Shown here piece after piece: positions 22,820-31,577 of a stretch of 44,636 nt of DNA. The notes below the pieces were generated by a model. It was not told the origin of the DNA, made no database searches, and saw only the letters and a program-made list of their open reading frames with translations. The position numbers were made by a program, and so were the translations under genes. This stretch comes from Thermoplasmata archaeon (GTDB lineage Archaea; Thermoplasmatota; Thermoplasmata; Lutacidiplasmatales; UBA184), in assembly GCA_027306505.1 (NCBI GenBank), contig DAHUZP010000084.1:1-44636 (forward strand), given 5' to 3'. How positions within the stretch are numbered: the first letter of the stretch is position 1; every line of letters begins with the position of its first letter.

Positions 22820-24022
22820 GTGGTGTCCAGAGGCGCCCGCGACCCTCCCCCGAGGCCCTCGCCCTCCCTGGTGGGCGGGAAGGGCGTGGACTTCTCCGCG
22901 CTCCAGACCCTGCCGATGGCCTCCACGTTCCGGGGGCCGCTCGCGACGGGGTGCGAGCAGTGCGTCGAGGGCAAGAAGATGGTCCTCTTCGTCACCGGTC
23001 GCTGCCGGTTCCGCTGCTTCTACTGCCCGGTCTCCGAGCGGCGCAACCAGATCGACGTCACCTACGCGAACGAGCGCCTCGTCGAGACCGACCAAGACGT
23101 GCTCGCCGAGGCGCGGGCGATCGGCGCCGCAGGCACCGGCATCACCGGCGGGGACCCACTGGGGGTCGTAGACCGGACCGAGCACTACGTCCGACTGCTC
23201 AAGGAGCACTTCGGGCCCTCCCACCACATCCACCTCTACACCCACGAGCCGAACCCGCAGAAGCTCCAACGGCTCGCGAAGGCGGGGCTCGACGAGTTCC
23301 GGCTGCACATCCCCCCCTATCTCTGGGGGGAGCTCACGGGAGCGGGCTCGGCCTACCGGCGCGTGCTGGAGGAGGCCCCCGCCTGGGGGCTCCGCCGAGG
23401 GGTGGAGGTCCCGGTCATCCCCGACAAGGGCCGGGAGCTCCGCACGCTCCTCCACGCGCTCGCCCGTCTGGGGGTCGACTTCGTGAACCTGAACGAGCTC
23501 GAGGTCAGCGCGACCAACGAGCAGAAGATGCGCGAGCGGGGCTACCGGCAGAGCTCGAAGGGCGGCTGGGGCGTCGTCGGGAGCCGGGAGCAGGCGAGGG
23601 AGGTCGTGCGCGACTTCCAGGGGACCCTTCCGGTCCACTTCTGCTCCTCCGGGTTCAAGGACGGGGTGCAGCTGCGACGCCGCCTGCAGCGGAGGGCGGA
23701 GCGCACGGCCCTCCCCTTCCACCGCCTCACCTCGGACGGCACTGTGGTGAAGGGGGTCATCGAGCTCCGCCGCCCGGGCCAGACCCTGGAGGAGGTGCGC
23801 GCGCGGCTGCTGCGGACCCGTCGGGTCCCCTCGGACCGCTACTTCCTGGACGAGGCCCGGCGCCGGGTCGAAGTGGACCCGACCTTGCTCCGGCGGGTCG
23901 CCCGGACCCTCCCCTTCCCCTGCTTCGAGGTGGAGGAGTACCCCACGGCGGACGCGCTCGAGGTGGAGCGGACCCCTCTCAACCGGGCCGCCTTCCCCTC
24001 CCGGACCGCTACCGGCGGCTGA
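22820..24022 (+). CDS. Radical SAM protein of the COG2108 type
   Basis: About 400 residues. The SAM/iron-sulfur motif is CRFRCFYC (CxxxCxxC), followed by PVSERRNQ and a TGGDPLG motif for SAM binding. Just before it lies GCEQCVEGKK, an extra CxxC pair that is part of this family. The group is distantly related to pyruvate-formate-lyase activating enzymes and is common in archaea; its substrate is unknown. GTG 22820 is chosen because a TATA-like ACATAGG lies about 37 bases upstream; the open frame extends to 22718 and an internal ATG also exists. The last 184 bases overlap, antisense, the Cys-rich gene that follows. Confidence 0.82.
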   Translation: MVSRGARDPPPRPSPSLVGGKGVDFSALQTLPMASTFRGPLATGCEQCVEGKKMVLFVTGRCRFRCFYCPVSERRNQIDVTYANERLVETDQDVLAEARAIGAAGTGITGGDPLGVVDRTEHYVRLLKEHFGPSHHIHLYTHEPNPQKLQRLAKAGLDEFRLHIPPYLWGELTGAGSAYRRVLEEAPAWGLRRGVEVPVIPDKGRELRTLLHALARLGVDFVNLNELEVSATNEQKMRERGYRQSSKGGWGVVGSREQAREVVRDFQGTLPVHFCSSGFKDGVQLRRRLQRRAERTALPFHRLTSDGTVVKGVIELRRPGQTLEEVRARLLRTRRVPSDRYFLDEARRRVEVDPTLLRRVARTLPFPCFEVEEYPTADALEVERTPLNRAAFPSRTATGG

Positions 24023-24378
24023 TAGCCCTCGTCGCACGAGTGGCCGCCGAAGGTGATGAACCGCACGTCACCGCGCTGGTGCTTGATCGAGCAGGGCCCC
24101 CAGCCCCGGTCCTCCTCCCCGTACCACAGTGGGCAGTCGCGGCACACGAGCGGCGGCATCGGGGCGGTGGGAGAGGCGGGAAGCGACCCGACCACCGCGG
24201 GCGCGCCCTCTCGCTGCCCGTGGTGACCCGCGGTCGAGTCCGCGGTGGTCCCGGTCCCGTTCGAGCTCTCCAGGGGGACCGCCACGGGGGGCGGGTCCTC
24301 CAGGGGGAAGAGGTCCTCTCCCTCTCCGTTCGGGCCCTCCGGTCTGGAGGCGGGAGGCGGGGGAGGTCTCGCGGTCAA
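23839..24378 (-). CDS. Cys-rich protein following folD
   Basis: 179 residues. The middle part carries the recognisable element: CRDCPLWYGEEDRGWGPC, then RFITFGGHSCDEGY, four Cys in a C-x2-C-x14-C pattern plus a later Cys, likely binding zinc or an iron-sulfur cluster. The N-terminal 75 residues are Pro/Gly-rich and disordered. The last 60 residues are very basic and Ser/Arg-rich and lie antisense to the radical SAM gene, so their sequence may be a by-product of that overlap. The TTG start at 24378 overlaps the folD stop (TTGA), so it is translated after FolD. Function unknown. Confidence 0.6.
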   Translation of the reverse strand: MTARPPPPPASRPEGPNGEGEDLFPLEDPPPVAVPLESSNGTGTTADSTAGHHGQREGAPAVVGSLPASPTAPMPPLVCRDCPLWYGEEDRGWGPCSIKHQRGDVRFITFGGHSCDEGYQPPVAVREGKAARLRGVRSTSSASAVGYSSTSKQGKGRVRATRRSKVGSTSTRRRASSRK

Positions 24379-25298
24379 GGGCCCGACCCTCCGGGGGAGA
24401 GGAGCTCGTAGGCCCGGGCGCAGTTGGACATGAGGTTCGCCACGGTGACCGGCCCCACGCCGCCCGGGACCGGGGTGAGGGCGCCCGCCCAGCCCTCGAG
24501 GCTAGAAGCGTCCGCGTCGCCCACGGTCCGCACGCCTCCGGGCTTCGAAGCGTCGGGCACCGTGGAGACCCCCACGTCCACCACGAGGGCCCCCCGGGCG
24601 ACGTTCTCCCGGGTGAGGAGCCCCGCGTGCCCGACACAGGAGATGACCACCTCGGCGCCCCGGATCACGGACCCCAGGTCACGGGAGCGGGAGTGGGCGA
24701 CGGTCACCGTCGCGTCCCCCATCTCCCCGCGGAGCAGGAGGAGCAGGGCGGTGGGGACCCCGACGGTCTCCGAGCGCCCGAGGACGAGGATGCGACGGCC
24801 CGCAGGGGACCCACCGTAGTGGACCAGGAGGTCCCGGGCGGCGGAGGCCACCGCCGGCACCTGCACGGGCCGGTGGGCGGCGAGGCGCCCCAGGTTCTCC
24901 GTCCCCACCCCGTCCACGTCCTTCGCCGGACGGAGCATGGAGACCGCCCGGAGGAAGTCCAGCCCCTGGGGGAGCGGATGCTGAAGGATGACCCCCGAGA
25001 CCGACGGGTCCCGGTCCAGCGCCCGGAGCCGTTCGTCGAGCTCCTGCTGGGGGACCGAGGTCGGGAGGAGGAGGGGCTGGAAGTCGATGCCCGCCTTGGC
25101 GGCCATCTTCCCCTGCTGTCGCTGGTAGACGTTGAAGGGACCGCCCTCGCCCACCGCGACGCTCGCGAGCCGGGGGGCGGGCCTTCCCCCCCGCCCCGCC
25201 TCTTCGATCCTCTTCCGGGTCCGTGCGTAGATCTCCTCGGAGAAGGTCTTCCCTTCCCACCGTGCGGTGGGGTTCGAAGAGGATGGGGAGTGCGACAC
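24375..25298 (-). CDS. folD: Methylenetetrahydrofolate dehydrogenase FolD, cyclohydrolase lysine missing
   Basis: 307 residues from GTG 25298. FolD oxidises 5,10-methylene-THF to methenyl-THF and usually also hydrolyses it to 10-formyl-THF. KDVDGVG, GRSETVGVPTALLL (NADP site) and TPVPGGVGPVTVANLM near the C-terminus are diagnostic. The active-site segment aligns without gaps to the usual NxYxxxKxK: here it reads NVYQRQQGK, so the essential Lys (Lys56 in the human enzyme) is Gln, while the Gln of LQHPL and the Asp of DVDG are kept. An in-frame GTG at 25349 would add 17 residues; CTTAAG at 25369-25374 is its nearest TATA-like box. Followed by the Cys-rich gene with overlapping stop and start. 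Confidence 0.9.
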   Translation of the reverse strand: MSHSPSSSNPTARWEGKTFSEEIYARTRKRIEEAGRGGRPAPRLASVAVGEGGPFNVYQRQQGKMAAKAGIDFQPLLLPTSVPQQELDERLRALDRDPSVSGVILQHPLPQGLDFLRAVSMLRPAKDVDGVGTENLGRLAAHRPVQVPAVASAARDLLVHYGGSPAGRRILVLGRSETVGVPTALLLLLRGEMGDATVTVAHSRSRDLGSVIRGAEVVISCVGHAGLLTRENVARGALVVDVGVSTVPDASKPGGVRTVGDADASSLEGWAGALTPVPGGVGPVTVANLMSNCARAYELLSPGGSGP

Positions 25299-25413
25299 GC
25301 TCGGTCTCCTCCGGCAGGGCCTCGGAGAGGGTCGGGGCTCCGCCGGCACCCCGCGACGGCCGGGGCCCCTTAAGATGACTCGGTCCTGCCGTGGTGGAAG
25401 CCGAACGGAAAGG

Positions 25414-25441
25414 GTTTATCGGGGGCGGCGCTGCTTATTTT
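25414..25441 (+). promoter_or_regulatory. Promoter region of lonB (two TATA candidates)
   Basis: GTTTATC (25414-25420) and GCTTATTTT (25433-25441) precede the ATG at 25500 by about 83 and 63 bases, predicting a leader of roughly 36-56 bases. This is longer than for most genes here and leaves room for regulated translation; no riboswitch-like fold was recognised. Confidence 0.5.
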
Positions 25442-25499
25442 GGTTGGGAACGTCGGCTTGAGGGTCTTGCGTCTCGTGGTCGAAGTTCCGGGGGAATAG

Positions 25500-27521
25500 A
25501 TGCCCACGTCCAATGGTCATGGTCCAGACTCCGCCACCCCCCCCGGTGACGTGGAGGGTTGGATCCGCACCCAGCCTTTCACCTCCACCCAGGACGTGGA
25601 GGTCCCGGCGCGGCTGCTCGACCAGGTGATCGGCCAGGACGAGGCGGTGGAGGTCGCGAAGAAGGCCGCGACCCAGAAGCGCCACATGATCCTGATCGGC
25701 GAGCCCGGCACCGGCAAGAGCATGCTCGCCCGGTCCATGATCGACTTCATGCCCAAGGAGCCGCTCCAGGACATCCTGGCCTACCCCAACCCTGACGACC
25801 CCAACGAGCCCAAGGTGCGGGTGGTCCCGGCGGGGAAGGGCAAGGAGATCGTCGCCGCGCAGAAGCTCGCGGCCGCCCAGAAGAAGGAGAACCGCGCTCT
25901 GGGCTTCCTCGCGCTGGGGATCCTGCTCATCGCGCTCGACGTCTACGTCTTCCTCATCGACCGGTCGATCACGGACCTGATCCTGATCGGGCTCTTCTCC
26001 CTCTTCATCTTCATGATGCTGCTGCTCTTCGTCCGCGTCGCCTCCGCGAAGCCGGACGGCACGGACATCGTCGCGAAGCTCCTCATCGGTCACGTCACCG
26101 ACGAGAAGCCCCCGTTTGTGGACGCGACGGGGGCCCACGCGGGCGCCCTCCTGGGGGACGTGAAGCACGACCCCTACCAGTCGGGCGGGCTCGAGACCCC
26201 GCCCCATGAACGGGTCGAGGTGGGCGCGATCCACAAGGCCCACGGGGGCGTCCTCTTCGTCGACGAGATCCACCTGCTGAAGCCGGAGAGCCAGCACGCG
26301 CTGCTCACGGCCCTCCAGGAGCGCAAGTTCCCCATCGTCGGGCAGTCGGAGCGCTCCGCGGGCGCGATGGTGAAGACGGAACCGGTGCCCTGCGACTTCA
26401 TCCTGGTCGCGGCGGGGAACCTGGACTCGGTCCAGGAGATGCACCCCGCGCTGAGGAGCCGCATCCGCGGCTACGGGTACGAGGTGTACGTGAAGTCCAC
26501 CATGCCCGACACCGTCCCGAACCGGCAGAAGCTGGTCCGCTTCGTCGCCCAAGAGGTCCTCAAGGACCGCAAGATCCCCCACTTCTCCAAGACCGCCGTC
26601 GCGGAGATCCTCCGGGAGGCCCAGCGCCGGGCCGGCCGCGCGGGGCAGCTCACCCTGCGACTGCGGGAACTGGGCGGCCTCATCCGCGTCGCGGGTGACA
26701 TCGCGAACTCGGAGGGCGCGAAGATGGTCGAGCCCGAGCACGTGCTCCGGGCGAAGCGGGCGAGCCGCTCGTTGGAGCAGCAGATCGCGGAGCGGGTCAT
26801 CCAGCGCCGCCAGGACTACCGGATGTTCACCACCGAGGGCTCGGCGGTGGGCGTCGTGAACGGCCTCGCGGCCCTGGTGGGACAGGAGGGGATGACCGAG
26901 TTCTCCGGCATCGTCCTGCCCATCGTCGCCGAGGTCACCCCGGCCCACGCCACGGGCGGCGGGGCGGTGGTCGCGACGGGCAAGCTCGGGGAGATCGCGA
27001 AGGAGGCGGTCCAGAACGTGAGCGCGCTCATCAAGAAGTACACGGGGGAGGACATCTCCCGCTACGACATCCACATCCAGTTCGTCGGCACCCACGAGGG
27101 GGTCGAGGGGGACAGTGCCTCGGTCTCCATCGCGACCGCGGTCATCAGCGCGCTGGAGGGCGTCCCGGTCGACCAGCGGGTCGCCATGACCGGCTCCCTC
27201 TCCATCCGCGGCACGGTCCTCCCCGTGGGAGGCGTCACCGCGAAGGTGGAGGCGGCGAGCGAGGCCGGGCTCCAGAAGGTCCTCATCCCCGAGGACAACA
27301 TGGCCGACCTGATGCTCGAGACCCGCTTCAAGGACAAGGTCGAGGTGATCCCGGTCCGGACCCTGCGGGACGTGCTCAAGTACGCCCTGGTCGGCATGGA
27401 GGAGAAGAAGGCGTCCCTCCTGGAGCGCCTCGCGGACCGGATGGTCCGGGTGCGCGGGGACGTGTCGCCAGGACCGACGAGCGGGAGCAGCGCGCCGCTC
27501 GTCACCCCCAAGCCGAACTGA
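25500..27521 (+). CDS. lonB: Membrane-anchored archaeal Lon protease (LonB)
   Basis: 673 residues. ATP-dependent protease bound to the inner face of the membrane, the main quality-control protease of Euryarchaeota-type archaea. Walker A is GEPGTGKS (67-74), Walker B VLFVDEIH (251-258). Two membrane helices lie inside the AAA+ domain (about 134-153 and 158-180), which is the LonB hallmark. The protease domain has the Ser-Lys dyad at Ser539 (EGDSAS) and Lys582 (GGVTAK), 43 residues apart as in bacterial Lon. The ATG at 25500 gives the full N-terminus with [12 protein letters not shown]. It is followed 33 bases later by a small Cys-containing gene. Confidence 0.97.
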   Translation: MPTSNGHGPDSATPPGDVEGWIRTQPFTSTQDVEVPARLLDQVIGQDEAVEVAKKAATQKRHMILIGEPGTGKSMLARSMIDFMPKEPLQDILAYPNPDDPNEPKVRVVPAGKGKEIVAAQKLAAAQKKENRALGFLALGILLIALDVYVFLIDRSITDLILIGLFSLFIFMMLLLFVRVASAKPDGTDIVAKLLIGHVTDEKPPFVDATGAHAGALLGDVKHDPYQSGGLETPPHERVEVGAIHKAHGGVLFVDEIHLLKPESQHALLTALQERKFPIVGQSERSAGAMVKTEPVPCDFILVAAGNLDSVQEMHPALRSRIRGYGYEVYVKSTMPDTVPNRQKLVRFVAQEVLKDRKIPHFSKTAVAEILREAQRRAGRAGQLTLRLRELGGLIRVAGDIANSEGAKMVEPEHVLRAKRASRSLEQQIAERVIQRRQDYRMFTTEGSAVGVVNGLAALVGQEGMTEFSGIVLPIVAEVTPAHATGGGAVVATGKLGEIAKEAVQNVSALIKKYTGEDISRYDIHIQFVGTHEGVEGDSASVSIATAVISALEGVPVDQRVAMTGSLSIRGTVLPVGGVTAKVEAASEAGLQKVLIPEDNMADLMLETRFKDKVEVIPVRTLRDVLKYALVGMEEKKASLLERLADRMVRVRGDVSPGPTSGSSAPLVTPKPN

Positions 27522-27554
27522 GCGGACCGGGGGAACGGAGGGGCCCCACTGCTC

Positions 27555-27803
27555 ATGCCCCCTGCGGAGGGTCGGCGCGGCACCCTGCCGAAGCACTTCA
27601 CCACCCCGGAGTTCGGTGCGGAAGGGTCCGGCGAGGAGGAGGAGATGCCCCGCCAGGGGCGCCCCTGCTACATCTTCAACCCGATCCTGCGCAAGAACAT
27701 GGACGACTCCGCCTGCGAGCACTGCCGGTTCTACCTCACCTCACGCTGCCCGCACCTGGACGAGTTCATGGAAGACCTCGACGAGATGAGCCCCGAGGGC
27801 TAG
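27555..27803 (+). CDS. Small Cys-rich protein downstream of lonB
   Basis: 82 residues. The C-terminal half holds RPCYIFNPIL then ACEHCRFYLTSRCPHLDEFMED: four Cys (positions 38, 54, 57 and 65) suited to binding one zinc ion. The first 30 residues are poorly structured, and an internal ATG (27645) would start just before the Cys region. The 33-base gap from lonB suggests cotranscription. Function unknown; a zinc-binding accessory of the protease is only a guess from position. Confidence 0.6.
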   Translation: MPPAEGRRGTLPKHFTTPEFGAEGSGEEEEMPRQGRPCYIFNPILRKNMDDSACEHCRFYLTSRCPHLDEFMEDLDEMSPEG

Positions 27804-27989
27804 CTCCGGGGACCGACAGGCCGCTTCGCTCGTTCCGGGTCTCGAGGTCGGTCGGCTCACCTGCCTTCCGCGGCGGGAGGATCTTGCGTGCGGAACGTGT
27901 GTCCCGCGGGAGGGCCAACGGGCCTTTGGAGCCCCGTGGTGCATTCCTGGTACGGTCCCACGTTGTCTCCAGGAACCAGGTCCACGAGG

Positions 27990-28295
27990 GATCCCGAAGT
28001 GCTGGCCGAGGTCACCCAGCGTGTGGTGGAGGTCTCCCATCCCCGTCGGATCATCCTGTTCGTCGGCAGCTCGTGGGGAGATGGGACCCGAGAGCGACCT
28101 CGGCCTTCCGGAAGAGGTCGAGAAGAGGGTGAACCGGTCGCATGTGGCGCAGCGGATCTAGCGTGGCCTGTTCGGTCTCGGGTTCCCGGTGGACGTCGTG
28201 GTCGCCACCACCAGGGACATGCGAGCGTACCGCGCGATCCTGGGATGACCCATAGGCCCGTGCTCGAGGAGGGCGAGGTGATCTATGGTGAGTGA
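27990..28295 (+). pseudogene. Decayed MNT-type nucleotidyltransferase
   Basis: Reading across frames reconstructs a minimal nucleotidyltransferase. Frame of 27990 gives EVTQRVVEVSHPRRIILF (strand before the GS motif); then the frame of 28081 gives RGEMGPESDLGL and EEVEKRVNRSHVAQRI; after a TAG at 28159-28161 it continues RGLFGLGFPVDVVVATTRD to a TGA at 28246; finally the first frame resumes with HRPVLEEGEVIYGE and a stop at 28293. So there are at least two frame changes and one nonsense codon. The GS and SDLxL metal motifs of MNT proteins (antitoxins or AMPylating partners of HEPN toxins) are recognisable but split. Confidence 0.7.
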
Positions 28296-28370
28296 GCGGC
28301 CCTCCCCCCGGTCGCTATAGCGCTGGCTCATGGTCGCGAACGGCGACCTCGCCCAGCCCCTCCGCGCGTC
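28285..28370 (+). pseudogene. Start of a decayed HEPN-type toxin gene
   Basis: ATG 28285 overlaps the nucleotidyltransferase stop, the usual layout of MNT/HEPN pairs. The frame reads MVSERPSPRSL, a TAG at 28318, then RWLMVANGDLAQPLRA, which resembles the first helix of HEPN proteins (RWL..A..DL..A). The rest of the domain is missing, apparently deleted before nadM. The identification is moderate because only some 25 residues remain. Confidence 0.45.
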
Positions 28371-28699
28371 GACCGGGGACCGGCGACCGAGGCCGGTGCG
28401 CCCGGCTCCCCTCCGCGGCATCGCAGACCGATCGGGCTTCACCTCCCTTCCGACTGGGTGTTCCCGGCGCACGCTCCTAGCCACCCGAAGGCCCGGCGAT
28501 CGCCCTCCCCCATCTGAGCGATGGTCCCAGGTGAGAGACCCCGGCCGCACCGGCGCTTCGATACGCTCCCGCCGCTCGCCCGGCTCCCGGGGTCCCGCTC
28601 GCGCGGTCAGGCGGAGGACCTGGGTCCGCCCCCATCCGAGATTTCATAGGTGGGAGGGGTGCTCCTCGTTCCCCAGGCATCGGAGAAGGAGGGGGAGCC

Positions 28700-29305
28700 G
28701 TGCGGGGGCTGTACATCGGGAGGTTCCAGCCCTTCCACAACGGGCACCTGGAGCTCCTGGTGCACGTCCAGCAGACCTTCCGCCCGCACGAACTCCTGAT
28801 CGGGATCGGGAGCGCCCAGGTCTCGCACACGCCGAGGAACCCGTTCACCGCGGGGGAGCGCTTCGAGATGGTGAAGAGGACCTTGCAGGCGGAGAGGTTC
28901 GAGGACTTCTGGCCCATCCCGGTGCCCGACGTGGACCGGCACAGCATCTGGGTCTCGCACGTGGTCTCGCTGCTCCCGGCGTTCGAGCAGGTGTACTCGA
29001 ACGACCCTCTCACGGTCCACCTGTTCCAGAAGGCGGGCTTCGAGGTCCCGAGGCTCCCGTTCTTCAACCGGGGAGAGTACGAGGGGACCGAGATCCGCCG
29101 GAGGATGGTCGAGGAGGAGCCGTGGGAGCATCTGGTCCCCTCTGCGGTGAGGGTCTTCCTGCAAGAGATTAAGGGGGCCGAGCGGGTGCGACTCCTCTCC
29201 GGGTCGCATGAGGCGTCCCGGGTCGAGGACGAGGACCATGCAGGCAAGCACCACCAGCGAACGCTCCGACCGGCGCCGTCCATCGACCCCTCCGACGAAG
29301 GCTAG
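28700..29305 (+). CDS. nadM: Nicotinamide-nucleotide adenylyltransferase
   Basis: 201 residues from GTG 28700, preceded by a purine-rich ribosome-binding stretch (GGAGAAGGAGGGGGAG) and an A/T patch ATTTCATAGG at 28641-28650. It joins NMN and ATP to form NAD. The nucleotidyltransferase signature GRFQPFHNGHLE (7-18) and the C-terminal EGTEIRRRM are the archaeal NadM motifs. The catalytic domain ends near residue 165; the remaining 36 residues are hydrophilic, not part of the usual family, and overlap the next gene by up to 98 bases. Confidence 0.93.
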   Translation: MRGLYIGRFQPFHNGHLELLVHVQQTFRPHELLIGIGSAQVSHTPRNPFTAGERFEMVKRTLQAERFEDFWPIPVPDVDRHSIWVSHVVSLLPAFEQVYSNDPLTVHLFQKAGFEVPRLPFFNRGEYEGTEIRRRMVEEEPWEHLVPSAVRVFLQEIKGAERVRLLSGSHEASRVEDEDHAGKHHQRTLRPAPSIDPSDEG

Positions 29306-30518
29306 CGCCTCCACCCCCTCCCCGGCGCCGGAGGGAGCGAAGGGGGAGAGGAGCTCCCAGTGGGCCTTCGACACCATCGCGGTCCACGGCGCCTTCGAGG
29401 AGGACCGGAACGCGGGCGCGGTGATCCCGCCCATCTACCAGACCTCGACCTACCACTACCCGGAGGCCTACTCGGAGGCCCGGCACGGAGGGAAGGTCCA
29501 CCTCTACTCCCGGGTCGACAACCCGAACCAGACCCAGGCCTCCGAGGTCATCCGACGGCTCGAGGGAGGGGCGGCGGGGCGCGTCTTCTCCTCCGGCATG
29601 GCCGCCCTCTCGGCGGCCCTCCTGGGGACCCTCAAGCAAGGGGAGGAGGTGGTCGCCTCCGAGGAGCTCTACGGGAACACCGTGACGCTCCTGCGGGACG
29701 AGTTCCCGCGCTTCGGCCTGGGGGTCCGCTGGGTGCCGTCGGAGCGCTCCGCCCACGTGGAGGAGTACCTCTCCCCTCGCACCAGGCTCCTGGTGCTGGA
29801 GACCCCCACCAACCCGACCCTTCGGGTGCACGACATCGCCCGGTGGGCGAAGGTGGCCCACGGGGCGGGGGCGCACCTGCTGGTCGACAACACCTTCGCG
29901 AGCCCCGTGAACCAGAACCCCATCGCCCTGGGGGCGGACCTGGTCATGCACTCCGCGACCAAGTCTCTGGGGGGCCACTCCGACCTCATCGCGGGGGCCC
30001 TGGTGGGCCCGACCTCCCTGCTCGAGAAGCTCGACCCCTTCGCCCACACCCTGGGCGCGGCGCTCGACCCGCTCGCGGCCTTCCTGCTCATCCGGGGGAT
30101 CAAGACGCTGCCCTTGCGCGTGCGCCGCCAGAACGAGAACGGACGGGCGGTCGCGGAAGAGCTCCGAAGGAGCCCCAAGGTCGAGCGCGTGCTCGTCCCA
30201 GGGAGCATCTCCTCCGAGGAGGAGGCGATCTGCGCTCGCCAGATGCGCGGAAGGACGGGGATGGTCTCCCTCGTCGTGCACGGGGGCCGTGAGGGGGCCC
30301 ACCGGTTCATGGGAGGGCTCCGTCTCGTCCACCCCGCGAGCAGCCTGGGAGGGGTGGAGAGCCTCGCCAGCATGCCCGTGGAGACCTCGCACCGGAGCCT
30401 CTCCCCCGAGGAGCTCGCCCGCCGGGGTATCTCCGAGGGCATGGTCCGCCTCTCCCTGGGGATCGAGGACCCCTCGGACCTCGTCGCCGACCTCACGCAG
30501 GCGCTGCGCGGGGTGTGA
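29208..30518 (+). CDS. Second cystathionine/methionine lyase-type PLP enzyme
   Basis: 436 residues from ATG 29208, or 426 from ATG 29238. The catalytic domain begins near residue 50 (QWAFDTIAVHGAF). The PLP lysine is Lys252 (HSATKSLGGHSD), DNTF lies at 227-230, ETPTNPTLR at 198-206 and SSLGGVESLASMP in the C-terminal half. The first 45 residues are Ser/Thr/Pro-rich and lie over the 3' end of nadM. A TATA-like ATTAAGG at 29168-29174 inside nadM would give a transcript starting near 29196. It is a distant paralogue of the lyase at 6.6-7.7 kb; gamma-synthase, methionine gamma-lyase or O-acetylhomocysteine sulfhydrylase are all possible. Confidence 0.88.
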   Translation: MRRPGSRTRTMQASTTSERSDRRRPSTPPTKASASTPSPAPEGAKGERSSQWAFDTIAVHGAFEEDRNAGAVIPPIYQTSTYHYPEAYSEARHGGKVHLYSRVDNPNQTQASEVIRRLEGGAAGRVFSSGMAALSAALLGTLKQGEEVVASEELYGNTVTLLRDEFPRFGLGVRWVPSERSAHVEEYLSPRTRLLVLETPTNPTLRVHDIARWAKVAHGAGAHLLVDNTFASPVNQNPIALGADLVMHSATKSLGGHSDLIAGALVGPTSLLEKLDPFAHTLGAALDPLAAFLLIRGIKTLPLRVRRQNENGRAVAEELRRSPKVERVLVPGSISSEEEAICARQMRGRTGMVSLVVHGGREGAHRFMGGLRLVHPASSLGGVESLASMPVETSHRSLSPEELARRGISEGMVRLSLGIEDPSDLVADLTQALRGV

Positions 30519-30523
30519 GGGGC

Positions 30524-31552
30524 TCAGGAACTCTCGTCGGTCTCGTCGGTCCCTTCGGCCTCGACTGTCCCAGGGGACGCGCCCTCGGTCCACGGGCCCG
30601 GGTCCCGGAGCCAGAAGGCCCGCTCCGTCCCCTTCACGACCTCGAAGCCGGTCGCCGTGTAGAGGGCGAAGGCGGAGGCGTTCTCGCGCACGACGTTGAG
30701 CTCGAGCTCCTTCTCGCCCTGGGCGTGGAGGGACCGCAGGGTCTCGACGAGGAGCGTTCGACCGATGCCGTGGCCCTGCTCCTCGGGCAGGACGGCGAGG
30801 GAGAGCAGCAGGGGGCACCGACCGGAGGCGTGGGTCACGAGCCCCACGCCGAGGACCTGCCCCGACCGCTCGTAGACCCAGGAGGACTCGCGGATCCATC
30901 TCCCCCACTCCCCTTTCTCGAGCAAGCGAAGGGTGGCCGCGCTGGAGCGGAAGGGGTCACCGTCGTCGAACCAGAGCCGGCTCAACCCTGCGCGGAAGGC
31001 GAGCGCGTTGACCCGCTGAACGACGGGCCGGTCCTCCGGGGTCACGGTGCGGAGACGGGCGTTGGAGGGAAGGGGCGGGGCCGAGGGCCACGGGTGGCCC
31101 GTCCCGCGCACCATGGCCGGTCTCGAGCAGCGCTGGAACCCCCGCCCGGCGAAGACGCGGCCCGCGATCTCCGTGGGGAGACCGGGGACCTCCTCAGAGA
31201 CGAGCACGAGCGGGCCCTTCGCCTGCCCCACGGGGTCCGACTCGACCTGGCGGAGGAGCTGGGAGAAGGTGGCCGCGTTGCGATACCCCTCGGAGAGGAA
31301 CAGGATGAAGCACTGGCGCCCCAGACGGGGGACCGCGCTCCATATCGCGAGAGCGATGCCGTCGTCCTTGGGGCCCACCCAGAGGAGCCCGTGGGCCCGG
31401 CCTTCCCGGATCCGTCGCTGGACCCGGGGGTAGGCGAGACGGAAGGTGCTGAGGAGCTCCGGGCTCGCCGCGTCCCGGTAGTCCTGCAGCAGGCGGAGCG
31501 CCTCCTCGGGGGCCTCACGGACCGTGAACCAGGAACGCTCGGGGACGGGCAT
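30524..31552 (-). CDS. Two-domain GNAT acetyltransferase
   Basis: 342 residues. Residues about 165-325 are a clear GNAT domain: LSLAVLPEEQGHGIGRTLL has the Q/RxxGxG acetyl-CoA loop, followed by LNVVRENASAFALYTATGFE. Residues 1-150 look like a second, degenerate GNAT domain without the loop. The last 30 residues are acidic and Thr/Glu-rich. Substrate unknown. The ATG at 31552 lies about 30 bases from a strong TATA box that is also correctly placed for tRNA-Thr on the other strand. Convergent with the PLP enzyme gene, separated by 5 bases. Confidence 0.82.
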   Translation of the reverse strand: MPVPERSWFTVREAPEEALRLLQDYRDAASPELLSTFRLAYPRVQRRIREGRAHGLLWVGPKDDGIALAIWSAVPRLGRQCFILFLSEGYRNAATFSQLLRQVESDPVGQAKGPLVLVSEEVPGLPTEIAGRVFAGRGFQRCSRPAMVRGTGHPWPSAPPLPSNARLRTVTPEDRPVVQRVNALAFRAGLSRLWFDDGDPFRSSAATLRLLEKGEWGRWIRESSWVYERSGQVLGVGLVTHASGRCPLLLSLAVLPEEQGHGIGRTLLVETLRSLHAQGEKELELNVVRENASAFALYTATGFEVVKGTERAFWLRDPGPWTEGASPGTVEAEGTDETDESS

Positions 31553-31577
31553 CGGGAAGGGCTTCGACCGTATGCGC

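Larger units (their letters stand above)
27804..28699. other. Gene-poor stretch carrying remnants of a toxin-antitoxin pair
   Basis: Between the small Cys-rich gene and nadM there is no intact gene. The part 27990-28370 is the decayed nucleotidyltransferase and HEPN start listed separately. 27804-27989 and 28371-28640 show nothing recognisable. The nadM promoter and ribosome-binding region occupy 28641-28699. Confidence 0.7.

Noticed and set aside
22646-24037. Upstream extension of the helical zinc-ribbon protein to 608 residues
   Set aside because: The added part is antisense to the radical SAM gene, and a TATA box at 22669-22675 places the start at 22645.
25416-27722. Long minus-strand open frame (768 codons) opposite lonB
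   Set aside because: Antisense shadow of lonB with Asp/Arg/Leu-rich composition; lonB has every catalytic motif.
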